This document shows positions 43,778-51,045 of a DNA stretch of 64,000 nt, one piece after another (within the stretch, counting starts at the first letter, position 1; every line of letters begins with the position of its first letter). The translations under genes were made by a program, and so were the position numbers. The notes below the pieces were generated by a model. It did no database searches and was not told the origin of the DNA. It saw only the letters and a program-made list of their open reading frames with translations. The DNA lies in the NCBI RefSeq assembly GCF_030297175.1, contig NZ_AP028070.1:1116001-1180000 (forward strand), written 5' to 3'. Source of the DNA: Marinobacter sp. LA51 (lineage in GTDB: Bacteria > Pseudomonadota > Gammaproteobacteria > Pseudomonadales > Oleiphilaceae).

Positions 43778-45511
43778 TTAGTTGGCTGTCAGCTCAATCA
43801 CATCAATCCCATACAGAGTAGTTGTCCCACTCACTTCATTCCCCACCGCCAGCATCGGCTTGCTGTTCGGGCTGCTGCTTGCAGGGATGAAGGCTAGGCC
43901 TTCGGGGCCCAGATCGCCAGCCAAACCGGCTTCCAGGTCAGTCTGGCTCGCGCTGAAGTCTCGGTTGTTGATGTATTGCACAAACTCGGGGCTCTGGGGG
44001 TTAGTAACGTTGTACACCATAATACCGCCCACCCGTTCCAGGCCGATGAAGGCGAAGGTCTGGCCGTTGATTTCACCCACGGTGATGGCTTCTGGCTCCG
44101 GGCCTTTGTCGTCAGATCGATCGTCTGAGGCATTTTCGTCGTTGGAGGCATTAAAGCCTTCCGGAATCAGGCTGGCGGTGATGCGTTCAAACTCGCTGCC
44201 GCTGTCGAAGACACGTTTGCCATCGGCAGACCAGATGCTGAAGGAGCGAGCGCCGTAACCGTAAAGGGTGTCGTACTCGCAATTATTCTCCACATGGAAT
44301 ACCACATCATCGATATCAATCTGGGTGTCACCATTCCGGTCGCCCAAGTCAGCGGGAAGCTGGGAGGCGTTGCAGCCGTTGCTGGAGCCCAGGGTAGAGG
44401 TAATGCGTAGGCGGCCCAGGTTTTCATCATCCTGCAGCCCGGCGATGCCCGTCAGAGCACCGGTCAGGGTCAGGTCGCCCACCCGGAATTCCTCAGTCCA
44501 GGTGTCGTAGTCCCGGGCGTCGCCCTCATTGGCGGTGAGGTAATAGGTTTTGCCGTTGTAACCATAGCTGGCCATGGAATCCGGGTTGTACATGCCCTTA
44601 ACCGGCCAGTTGCGAATGTTGATGCCACTGTCGCGGTTGCTGGCGTCTAGCTCGTTGCCGATCAGGTTGTAGTCTTTGAAGCCCAGCGGAAGGATGGCGG
44701 TGATTTCACCAGCGGCGATGTCCAGCTCGGCCACGGCGTTGTTTTCCTGCAGGGCGACCCAGGCGGTTTGATCATCAATGGATACCGCGATGTACTCCGG
44801 CTCCATATCCTGGGCCAGTGTGGCGTTTGGGCCAAACACGCGCAGGCCGGCGGTTTCCAGTGTTGCCTGTTGGGCGTTGAACGATGTGAAACCGGCGGTG
44901 GTTACGGTGGCGGAGGCAACGCCGTTAGAGAGGTCGATGATGCTGACGGAGCCTTCCGGATCGTTACTGTAGTCGGAGTTGGGCTCGCCCTCGTTGGCCA
45001 CCAGTACTTTCTGACCGTCGCGGGTGAACGTCACCATGTCTGGAAGTGCACCTACGGTGGCTTCGCCGACTTTATTCAGGTCGGTGGTGTTGTAAAAAAC
45101 CACCTTGCCGTTGTCCTGCTTTACGTTGGCCTCAATGGCGACGGCCACCAGATCGCCGTATACCGCCACGCTGTTGGCAGAGGCGCCCTCAGCCGTGGCG
45201 TCGATGGTGCCAAGCAGGGTGGGCACCTCCGGGTCATTGATGTCCAGTACGTCCACGGTAGAGTTATTGGCGTTCACCACAAACAGGCGTTGGTTGGCGG
45301 CGTCGTGGGCGACAATTTCCGCGGCGCTTTCATCAAACGAACCGCTGGCGTATGTGCCCAGTACGTTCATTTCGATCAGGGTCTGGCTAGTTCCATTTGC
45401 GCCATTGCTGCCGTCGTCGCCGTCGTCGGTACAGCCGGCAAGGACGACCAGTGAGCTGGCCACGGCCATTGAAAGCAGGGTTTGGCGGAAAGTGGCGGTG
45501 CGAAGTTCCAT
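43778..45511 (-). CDS. Choice-of-anchor I family beta-propeller lipoprotein
   Basis: A 577-residue exported protein. A lipoprotein signal ends VLAGC (Cys26), followed by an Asp/Gly linker (TDDGDDGSNGANG). The rest is a propeller-type repeat region typical of choice-of-anchor I proteins (LFVVNANNSTVDVLDINDP, then VANEGEPNSDY and MVTFTRDGQKVLVANEG). An EF-hand-like DRNGDTQIDIDD loop sits at about 395. PEAITVGEINGQTFAFIGLERVGGIMVY lies near the end. Some relatives are annotated as phosphatase-like surface proteins; the biochemical role is unknown. It is monocistronic, ending in a clear terminator. Confidence 0.85.
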   Translation of the reverse strand: MELRTATFRQTLLSMAVASSLVVLAGCTDDGDDGSNGANGTSQTLIEMNVLGTYASGSFDESAAEIVAHDAANQRLFVVNANNSTVDVLDINDPEVPTLLGTIDATAEGASANSVAVYGDLVAVAIEANVKQDNGKVVFYNTTDLNKVGEATVGALPDMVTFTRDGQKVLVANEGEPNSDYSNDPEGSVSIIDLSNGVASATVTTAGFTSFNAQQATLETAGLRVFGPNATLAQDMEPEYIAVSIDDQTAWVALQENNAVAELDIAAGEITAILPLGFKDYNLIGNELDASNRDSGINIRNWPVKGMYNPDSMASYGYNGKTYYLTANEGDARDYDTWTEEFRVGDLTLTGALTGIAGLQDDENLGRLRITSTLGSSNGCNASQLPADLGDRNGDTQIDIDDVVFHVENNCEYDTLYGYGARSFSIWSADGKRVFDSGSEFERITASLIPEGFNASNDENASDDRSDDKGPEPEAITVGEINGQTFAFIGLERVGGIMVYNVTNPQSPEFVQYINNRDFSASQTDLEAGLAGDLGPEGLAFIPASSSPNSKPMLAVGNEVSGTTTLYGIDVIELTAN

Positions 45512-45743
45512 AGTTGCCTCGGGTGTGAGTGAATCAATCGATGGATATGTTGTGATTCAACACCCTAGAGCTGACTAATGACGGTTCTGCGTCAGCTTTG
45601 CGACAGTTTGGAGACAGAGAGGTGACAGCGCTGGCTGGGAATACCGATTGCCCGTTATGACGTTCCTGCCGGGAAAAGACATCCTTTGGCTCAGCAATGA
45701 AGGCGAGGCAGCAGTAGAAGCACTATTGCACTGCTTGCAGTTG

Positions 45744-46331
45744 TTAGGCGCGCACCTCCCTGCGACGGTAGCCAATGAAAATGAGCAAGATTAAACAGGC
45801 GATACTAACGGACAGCGGAAAGAGCACCGTTGTCAGCGAATAGGTCTCCAAAGCCAATAGAGCAAATACATTTCTTGCCATAAACAATGTAAAGAAAAGA
45901 ACGTTTTCCTGGTGAGGGGCGTCATAGGCTTTACGAATTGTGGGCCCAAAACCAAGCAGGTCGACGGTTGTAAGGACGACCACAGCCCACAACGGGTTTG
46001 ACGTAAGGTACCAAAAGGGTAGTGAAGCCAATGCCGATAGAAAAAACACCCAGTCCGTTTTCGTTATTGAGATATCCGAACGTTTTACGAACGCAAGAAA
46101 CGCAATGAAAACGGCAATGGCTCCTGAAACACCAATCGGCCAGGCGCCAATACCACCTTTGGCTTCAACTTGAGCAAAGAATACGATCGATGTGGTCGTT
46201 CCCCAAATAACCCAGGAGAATACATGCGGTTTTGTGGCTCCCGACAGTATCGAGAAGATATAGGGCACGAAGGCGACAAACGTGAGCGCTATCGCCAAGC
46301 CACTGAATGCCAGCTTGAAAATTGAATCCAT
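45744..46331 (-). CDS. Multi-pass membrane protein of unknown function (possible cassette gene)
   Basis: A 195-residue integral membrane protein with about six hydrophobic segments (for example FSGLAIALTFVAFVPYIFSIL, PHVFSWVIWGTTTSIVFFAQ and TVLFPLSVSIACLILLIFIGY). This type is found as a small permease-like membrane protein in other bacteria, with no known role. Its stop codon overlaps GCCTAAC followed by AAC, and its start is next to GTTACGC; both look like integron core sites. This suggests a cassette origin, but no complete recombination site lies downstream. The region is more AT-rich than the core genes. Confidence 0.7.
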   Translation of the reverse strand: MDSIFKLAFSGLAIALTFVAFVPYIFSILSGATKPHVFSWVIWGTTTSIVFFAQVEAKGGIGAWPIGVSGAIAVFIAFLAFVKRSDISITKTDWVFFLSALASLPFWYLTSNPLWAVVVLTTVDLLGFGPTIRKAYDAPHQENVLFFTLFMARNVFALLALETYSLTTVLFPLSVSIACLILLIFIGYRRREVRA

Positions 46332-46333
46332 AT

Positions 46334-46403
46334 GTTACGCGTAACGTCTGAGTGAGCCATCCTGGCAAGAGCGTCTGCCGGCCATTGGCCGCTATCTGCC
46401 CTA
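46334..46403 (-). other. Degenerate attC-like site
   Basis: Between the genes at 45744 and 46401 the minus strand reads from the TAG stop through GCGGCCAATGGCCGG (a hairpin-forming core) to ACGTTACGC, a core-site match (part of the palindrome GTTACGCGTAAC at 46334-46345). The expected TAACAA end is missing. It could be a decayed cassette recombination site. Confidence 0.3.
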
Positions 46404-47141
46404 ATTGTCCCACTGAATCGAGGTTTGCCTGTCCGGCGGCGGAAGTTTGGGCAACATGGCCTCCACGTCAACCGTGTAGGTAGCGAAAAAAGTTTCCGCC
46501 GCTTCAATCAGAGCCGTCTCGGTTTTGAGGATACCAAGATAGACCGGCCATTCGGCGTCGATCAGATCCGTGCTGTAACGTTCCGAATCGACTTCCACCT
46601 GCAGCGCCAAAAACCGGAACTCCATTTCGTTCATGACGATGTAATCGCACCGGTTACGCAGAAACATTCCCAGCATCTGCTGTGCATTGTAACCGTCATG
46701 GCGGACCAAGTCGGTCCCGATCCGCCGCTCGAGTCGATCACTGTAAACAAACCATTTGCGCAGACAGATGTTGCCCTGAAGGTCATCGAAGGAGTCCGGT
46801 TGTCGGCCAGTCTGAGCGAACACTCGGTCACGCCAGATTAACACCGGTCCGACAGCGTGCATCCGGTCCGGCACCGGCATCCAACGCGGGCTGGCGAAAA
46901 CCGCGTTAGCTAGTCCTTTTCCCAGGGCCCAGGCGTGGCGTTTGCGCGCCATAGGGCGGAAATCAGCTGCGATACCCGTCTCCACCGTGAACTCATTAAT
47001 CACCTCGACCAGGATGCCCTTGTTAAGGTTGTCACCATAATAAAACGGCAGGAAGCCCTGATCCGACCCCATGATCTGGAGCGTTTGCGACGAAACTGGA
47101 AGGAACCAGAATGCTGAGATGATCAGCAGGACTATTCTCAT
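46401..47141 (-). CDS. Periplasmic solute-binding protein-like (family 3)
   Basis: A 246-residue exported protein. The ATG at 47141 has GGGAGG eight bases upstream and starts a signal peptide (RIVLLIISAFWFLPVSS). The mature part has the two-lobed binding-protein pattern: LQIMGSDQGFLPFYYGDNLNKGILVEVINEF (ligand-binding opening), MARKRHAWALGKGLANAVFASPRW, and a second lobe with RFLALQVEVDSE. There are no transporter genes beside it. Free-standing family 3 proteins of this length often act as sensory or amino-acid-binding proteins. It may be a cassette gene, since it lies just beyond the last good attC-like site. Confidence 0.75.
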   Translation of the reverse strand: MRIVLLIISAFWFLPVSSQTLQIMGSDQGFLPFYYGDNLNKGILVEVINEFTVETGIAADFRPMARKRHAWALGKGLANAVFASPRWMPVPDRMHAVGPVLIWRDRVFAQTGRQPDSFDDLQGNICLRKWFVYSDRLERRIGTDLVRHDGYNAQQMLGMFLRNRCDYIVMNEMEFRFLALQVEVDSERYSTDLIDAEWPVYLGILKTETALIEAAETFFATYTVDVEAMLPKLPPPDRQTSIQWDN

Positions 47142-47253
47142 TAGATTGCCCTCCCAGTGATTGATCGGGGGTAGTCAGAAGGGTGCATGCTTAAATGGTA
47201 GAGATAATCGCTCCTATCACAAGTGTGAGGTCAGAATTCACAGTTCTTCCTAG

Positions 47254-47292
47254 ATTTAACGCCTGGCACACCGGTGCCCTGACTTGTTAGCG
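47254..47292 (-). other. attC-like site (short)
   Basis: On the minus strand it reads CGCTAACAAG at the R'' side (with the TAA stop of the HEPN gene) and GGCGTTAAAT at the R' side. Between them is GGGCACCGGTGTGCC, which pairs with itself. At 39 nt it is shorter than most attC sites, so it may be reduced. Confidence 0.55.
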
Positions 47293-47856
47293 GGACTTTC
47301 GTAGTGTGGCGATATCGTCTAGCAACCTCTTCACTTCCTCCGCGGGATTGAGTTCGAAGGAATGCTCAAGCTCCAACACCTCACCGCTGACTATGTTCAT
47401 GGCATCTTGCATGTGCTTGATTAGGTTTTTGATTTGATCTGGCGTGATACCAGCACGCTTGTAGGACTCCTCAATACTGAGCTTTCTGCTCCTATGCCCA
47501 AACACGTTCGACCGAAGTATGCAGATCTTCGTCCAGTTTTCCCGAATCTCCTCGGCAGCAGACTCCAGTTTATTTTCCACCTCGGGAGCAACGAGTTTTT
47601 TCTCTCGAACTTGTTGGAAAAGATTTGGCAGGTTTATCGTGTCCCGCCTGTTCTCAAACAATCGGTAGAGGGTAATTACTGCAGTCAAAAAGTGAGCATG
47701 AATGGTCGATTGAAAGAAAATTGTGTATTGGTTTAAGTCATCTAAGTGCTCTGTTCGAGCTTCCCTATTAGAAAGCTCCCACCAGATATCGTACGAAAGG
47801 CCCGCTTCCAAGAGCGCTTTCTTTAATTCCTGAATTTGCTCGCCGATTTCATCCAT
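47287..47856 (-). CDS. HEPN domain protein, AbiU2-like (integron cassette)
   Basis: A 189-residue all-helical protein. The start is ATG 47856, just after the attC core GTTAGTG (47866). The central part has the AbiU2/HEPN pattern IHAHFLTAVITLYRLFENRRDTINLPNLF (about residues 60-88). RSNVFGHRS (about 126) gives the HEPN Rx4-6H motif of ribonucleases. AbiU2-like HEPN proteins occur in abortive-infection and toxin modules, often with a partner antitoxin, but here none is adjacent. RNase activity is inferred only. It is the fifth cassette from the array's right end. Confidence 0.6.
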   Translation of the reverse strand: MDEIGEQIQELKKALLEAGLSYDIWWELSNREARTEHLDDLNQYTIFFQSTIHAHFLTAVITLYRLFENRRDTINLPNLFQQVREKKLVAPEVENKLESAAEEIRENWTKICILRSNVFGHRSRKLSIEESYKRAGITPDQIKNLIKHMQDAMNIVSGEVLELEHSFELNPAEEVKRLLDDIATLRKSR

Positions 47857-47865
47857 ATCTTTTTT

Positions 47866-47943
47866 CACTAACGCTCGGCACATGCGCCGATTTGGAGCCA
47901 CGAAGCGGCGTAAAATCGGTCGACGTGATGTCACTTGTTATGT
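47866..47943 (-). other. attC-like site
   Basis: On the minus strand R'' is ACATAACAAG (TAA is the stop of the EVE-like gene) and R' is GCGTTAGTG. The inner arms CCGATTT and AAATCGG pair across a 19-nt loop. Total length 78 nt, within the usual range. Confidence 0.7.
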
Positions 47944-48396
47944 TTTTTCGCTCATTTGTTCGATCAATCTGTACGATTTTGAACCAGGGTCGCGCAAGAT
48001 TGAGATGGTATCGGTCATGATGTACTGCTCCCACGACTTCGCATTAGTTTGGAAATCTGAGAAGTAAATAGCATTTTCGATCCTGCGAAAATGCCTAAAC
48101 CAAACACCCAGTTCAGGTTCTGTTCTTCTGATGTAGTTGTAATCACCCGCAACCGTGACAACAGCAAACGGGAAATGGTGAACGATGATTAAAACCTTAT
48201 CGCCGACCTCCATATTTTTTGCAAAATCAACGTAATCTTTCTGAGTAGAGAGAATTTGTTGCTGTGCATCCGAGAGGAGATCTCCCACTTTAGTAGCAAA
48301 ATCGAGACCGATGAATCCGGCGGCGATGCTTTGATTTGCGTAAAAGCCCGCGTTCGCTGAATCATCGGGGTGCAGTTGCATACGCCAATAGTTCAT
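47938..48396 (-). CDS. EVE/PUA-like domain protein (integron cassette)
   Basis: A 152-residue protein. The ATG at 48396 has AAGGAA upstream. The sequence pattern resembles EVE/PUA-like modified-base binding domains: YWRMQLHP at the N-terminus, AAGFIGLDFATKVGDLL, then MEVGDKVLIIVHHFPFAVVTVAGDYNYI, ending GVWFRHFRRIENAIYFSDF. EVE-like domains recognise modified bases in DNA or RNA and are common at the N-terminus of restriction enzymes. The fold is my reading by eye; a structure-based search would be needed. The stop codon TAA overlaps attC. Confidence 0.5.
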   Translation of the reverse strand: MNYWRMQLHPDDSANAGFYANQSIAAGFIGLDFATKVGDLLSDAQQQILSTQKDYVDFAKNMEVGDKVLIIVHHFPFAVVTVAGDYNYIRRTEPELGVWFRHFRRIENAIYFSDFQTNAKSWEQYIMTDTISILRDPGSKSYRLIEQMSEKT

Positions 48397-48413
48397 CGTG
48401 GTTTCCTTATTAC

Positions 48414-48484
48414 ACAAAACGCCAAGGTAAGCCACCGGTACGGAGCAGCGCGTAGTACCGGTCGGCTTCACCTACTGGTTAAAA
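48414..48484 (-). other. attC-like site
   Basis: On the minus strand it begins TTTTAACCAG (R'') six bases after the TGA stop of the 137-residue cassette protein, and ends GGCGTTTTGT (R'). Inner arms ACCGGTAC and GTACCGGT are perfectly paired, extended by AAGCC and GGCTT. Length 71 nt. Confidence 0.7.
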
Positions 48485-48489
48485 CTCGA

Positions 48490-48903
48490 TCACTTGCGAC
48501 GCAATTGCTCCGCAGCAATCCACTTAGAATCGGAAGGTCGGAGGATTTCCACAACTTTCCACGCATTGTTTTGAGTTCCACCCCGCATCTTGTTCACTGC
48601 TCTCGACACAGATGGAAAGCTCTCCCCGCCATAAACGACACAATCGCCTAAGATTTCAGCGTATCTGTATTCACTGTAGTACTTTGTTCGAATACGAGTT
48701 TTCTCACATAAGAACAGATTATTCCAAGTCAGTCCCTCTGTTACTCGCGGCCTGATTGGGTCATCTTGAGTGCGCTTTAAAAAGGCTTCTACTTGCTCTT
48801 CTATAACAGCGTTAGCGGCTGTGCCGTGACGACGCATGAGCTCTTGATAAAGCTCAAGTTGAATCGGTACTGCTACGAAATCGAGTTGAGAGACACTAGA
48901 CAT
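48490..48903 (-). CDS. Protein with RAMA-like C-terminus (integron cassette)
   Basis: A 137-residue protein. The ATG at 48903 follows GGAGG. The first 45 residues (VPIQLELYQELMRRHGTAANAVIEEQVEAFLKRT) look like a ribbon-helix-helix or dimerisation helix. The C-terminal part, YRYAEILGDCVVYGGESFPSVSRAVNKMRG then NAWKVVEILRPSDSKWIAAEQLR, resembles RAMA/SAWADEE-like modules of restriction-modification associated proteins. This is an eye-based call with moderate support. It is the third cassette from the right. Confidence 0.5.
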   Translation of the reverse strand: MSSVSQLDFVAVPIQLELYQELMRRHGTAANAVIEEQVEAFLKRTQDDPIRPRVTEGLTWNNLFLCEKTRIRTKYYSEYRYAEILGDCVVYGGESFPSVSRAVNKMRGGTQNNAWKVVEILRPSDSKWIAAEQLRRK

Positions 48904-48963
48904 GACGTGGTTCCTCCACGGTTTATATGGAGAACTTTAGAGCGCTCTATAGTGCTTTGCAAG

Positions 48964-49035
48964 TTTTAACGCTTTGCTCACCGGTAAATTAGGAGCGCAG
49001 CGAGTAATTTATCCGTGTGCAGCAACTTGTTACGC
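48964..49035 (-). other. attC-like site, near copy of the one at 50290
   Basis: On the minus strand R'' is GCGTAACAAG (stop TAA of the 413-residue gene inside) and R' is GCGTTAAAA. The inner arms are ATAAATTA and TAATTTA around CTCGCTGCGCTCC. Length 72 nt. It shares most positions with the next site, showing common origin. Confidence 0.75.
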
Positions 49036-50271
49036 ACCTCTTGGCCACTCCTCATGAAGTCCAAAAATCTCTCTTAACGACAAACCTTCATGCCATTTCA
49101 TTCTGTTTTCTTCAGGAGTAGCAAAAGGGAAGCATTTGAGTGATTCAGGAGCTGGCATAGTTGCCCATGGGTTGAAGTACACGGTGCCGTTCCTTGTAGC
49201 GAGTGATGATGCTTGTAAATCATTAAATAACCATGCTGCGCTGACGCGCGAGTATTGTGGCCCATTGTTTCCTTGCCACGCACCATTTGGCGCCCTCCGC
49301 AATTTTGGCTCGGCATCGACATTAGGAGAAAATACAAATTGCTCTTGCCCAAAAAGAGCCTGCATCTCATCAATAGGATCAAGGTGAAAGCTATCTAGAT
49401 TTACAGCCACCACCAAGGGAGTATTGAGATCGCCATATTTTCCTCCCTTAAATTTGATCGCGTCGCGAATAGGACTCCAGGCATCGACCCAACCGCCGCC
49501 AACCCCTCCGATCCCGATAAGGTTCGAACTTTTCCCTCGGCGTTCCGGCTTAATTGGAATAGGGCGAATTTGCAGATTCCAACCATCGTGGCTCCACAAA
49601 ATGGGTTCTAACGAATCAAATCCTGAATCCTCTATTTTTTGGTTTACCTCATCAGGATCAAGAGAATCTAACCACCTGTGTACCGTATTTTTTAACTTTT
49701 TCCCGCTAGGGGGACTTTTAGGACTACCTTCATCATCGAGCGAAATCATAAAGTTATGATGGGGCGACTTTGTCAATGTATCTAATACAGCCCCTTTTCT
49801 TGCTTCTCCGCCTTTGTCTAACCCGTTATTTTCGGTTGCGAGAACCGCCTCGAGATAAAAGCTCTCACCGTTCGGATCTAAAACATAGAAGTCAGGTTTA
49901 TAGCGTTTTCCATTTGGAAGTTCGGGGTGCGGAGTAAGGAGGAAACCCCTTCTTCTCAGGGCGTCGTGCAAAAATAGTTCAAAAGTAGCTGATCTAAAAT
50001 GAACGTCATCACCTGACCTGAGACGGGAAATAAGCTCTTCTACTTCCGATTCTGGATAGTTTGCAACACACTCTTCAATGAGATCCCTGACAGACCCCAT
50101 TTCTGGCCTGGCAGAACGGTTATAAAAAATAAAATCAGACTCCAAGTTTTTCTTGGGAGAACTGTCTGTTCGTAGCACCCTATCAAAAACTTTCCGGCCA
50201 AACCTATTTGGCCAAACTCCCAAAATCTGTTTGAGGGCCCTCGTTCTTCTTTTTTGGCTAACTCTACCCAT
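49030..50271 (-). CDS. 413-residue protein with PD-(D/E)XK-like motif (integron cassette)
   Basis: The start is ATG 50271 just after the attC core; an upstream GTG lies inside the attC. The N-terminal 60 residues are basic (GRVSQKRRTRALKQ). About residue 93-150 the pattern matches a nuclease-like fold: SATFELFLHDALRRRGF, an Asp in GKRYKPDFYVLDPNG, and YLEAVLAT where a Lys of the classical motif would be replaced by Ala. The C-terminal part has PNGAWQGNNGPQYSRVSAAWLFND and no recognised domain. Activity cannot be claimed because one catalytic position is unusual. It is the largest cassette gene and ends in the attC. Confidence 0.6.
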   Translation of the reverse strand: MGRVSQKRRTRALKQILGVWPNRFGRKVFDRVLRTDSSPKKNLESDFIFYNRSARPEMGSVRDLIEECVANYPESEVEELISRLRSGDDVHFRSATFELFLHDALRRRGFLLTPHPELPNGKRYKPDFYVLDPNGESFYLEAVLATENNGLDKGGEARKGAVLDTLTKSPHHNFMISLDDEGSPKSPPSGKKLKNTVHRWLDSLDPDEVNQKIEDSGFDSLEPILWSHDGWNLQIRPIPIKPERRGKSSNLIGIGGVGGGWVDAWSPIRDAIKFKGGKYGDLNTPLVVAVNLDSFHLDPIDEMQALFGQEQFVFSPNVDAEPKLRRAPNGAWQGNNGPQYSRVSAAWLFNDLQASSLATRNGTVYFNPWATMPAPESLKCFPFATPEENRMKWHEGLSLREIFGLHEEWPRGA

Positions 50272-50289
50272 GAGGTCACTCAGTAGTGT

Positions 50290-50361
50290 GCGTAACGCCT
50301 TGCTCACCGGAAAATTAGGAGCGTAGCGAGTAATTTTTCCGAGTGCAGAAAATTGTTAGAT
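50290..50361 (-). other. attC-like site
   Basis: On the minus strand it reads ATCTAACAAT (R'', perfect RYYYAAC with the TAA stop of the DUF5677-type gene) and GGCGTTACGC (R'). Inner arms AAAAATTA and TAATTTTCC pair around CTCGCTACGCTCC. Length 72 nt. Closest copy is at 48964. Confidence 0.78.
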
Positions 50362-50979
50362 TTCACCTGCATCTCTAAGCTGCTCCAAGGTAACCATATA
50401 TTGGTTGGCAATGAGTTCAATTGCATAGCCAATATCCAATACCGGGAAATTCACTTGTTTACCGAATGCCTCTTGGAAGATGGTGTCTAAACTCTTTCCA
50501 TGCGTGTCAAAACTGGTGATACGGTAAATAAAATATAGGTAACTTAGCCTATCACCATAATCGTTTTTAACCTGGGCAAGCATGCTATTTACATCCATTG
50601 TTCGATTCAGACTTGACCAAGAAGGATCTGAAGGCTCTAGCTTATCTTTATGAGGCAACAGCGGCTCATTTAAGAGCTTGTGGTAATCCAGCTTGAAAGC
50701 ATCAATCAGACCAGCGTATCGATTGGCTGTTTGAGCAGGATCGTCAAATAAGTAGATAATCCAGAAATAGTTTTCCAGGATGGATCTGGAAAGAATATGA
50801 GTTATATAGCGCTCATCTAGGCCAGCACCTTTGTCACAGCTAAAACTCTCAAGAAGAGTTCCTGCTATAGAATAAAAACGCAATGCTTCTTGACCAAAGA
50901 AACCATTTGCACCGCTTCTCGACCCAAGCTGCTTGATGGCATCAAGTTCATTCTTCAACTGTTCAAAATAATCTTGCAT
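50356..50979 (-). CDS. DUF5677-like helical protein (first cassette)
   Basis: A 207-residue largely helical protein. The ATG at 50979 has AAGGAA upstream, and a core-site match GTTAGAT lies 16 bp before it. The N-terminal part (QDYFEQLKNELDAIKQLG), middle (YITHILSRSILENYFWIIYLFDDPAQTANRYAGLIDAFKLDYHKLL) and C-terminal ELIANQYMVTLEQLRDAG fit the helical pattern of DUF5677-type proteins. I do not see an Rx4-6H RNase motif. The family is often near defence genes but has no proven role. It is the first cassette at the right end of the array. Confidence 0.6.
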   Translation of the reverse strand: MQDYFEQLKNELDAIKQLGSRSGANGFFGQEALRFYSIAGTLLESFSCDKGAGLDERYITHILSRSILENYFWIIYLFDDPAQTANRYAGLIDAFKLDYHKLLNEPLLPHKDKLEPSDPSWSSLNRTMDVNSMLAQVKNDYGDRLSYLYFIYRITSFDTHGKSLDTIFQEAFGKQVNFPVLDIGYAIELIANQYMVTLEQLRDAGEI

Positions 50980-50994
50980 ACGATTCCTTGAAAA

Positions 50995-51045
50995 ATCTAA
51001 CACCGTATTCAACGAACACGTTCGTATAACACACGTTCGCATAAA
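50995..51045 (-). repeat. Array right boundary: core site GTTAGAT and two 15-bp direct repeats
   Basis: On the minus strand GTTAGAT ends at 50995. Just upstream (51016-51045) are two tandem 15-bp copies of TTATnCGAACGTGTn, differing at two positions. An attI site with its direct repeats would have such a layout, but no integrase gene follows, so a decayed attI or an unrelated repeat are both possible. A weak 60-codon minus frame (51009-51191) covers the repeats and is not claimed as a gene. Confidence 0.4.

Larger units (their letters stand above)
47254..51001 (-). mobile_element. Integron-type gene cassette array without integrase (CALIN-like)
   Basis: Five minus-strand genes each end at an imperfect palindrome of 39-78 bp with the attC layout: an end of type xxxTAACAA (R'') containing or closely following the stop codon, and an end of type GCGTTxxx (R'). 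Sites are at 47254, 47866, 48414, 48964 and 50290. Two of them (48964 and 50290) are about 80% identical to each other. No intI gene is present, and the array is bounded at right by a core site at 50995-51001. The lack of an integrase makes it a cluster of attC sites lacking an integrase, or the far part of a longer chromosomal integron. Confidence 0.75.

Noticed and set aside
45743..45749. GTTAGGC core-site match at the end of the membrane protein gene as a full attC
   Set aside because: No matching second end or long palindrome was found within 150 bp, so only a degraded site is possible.
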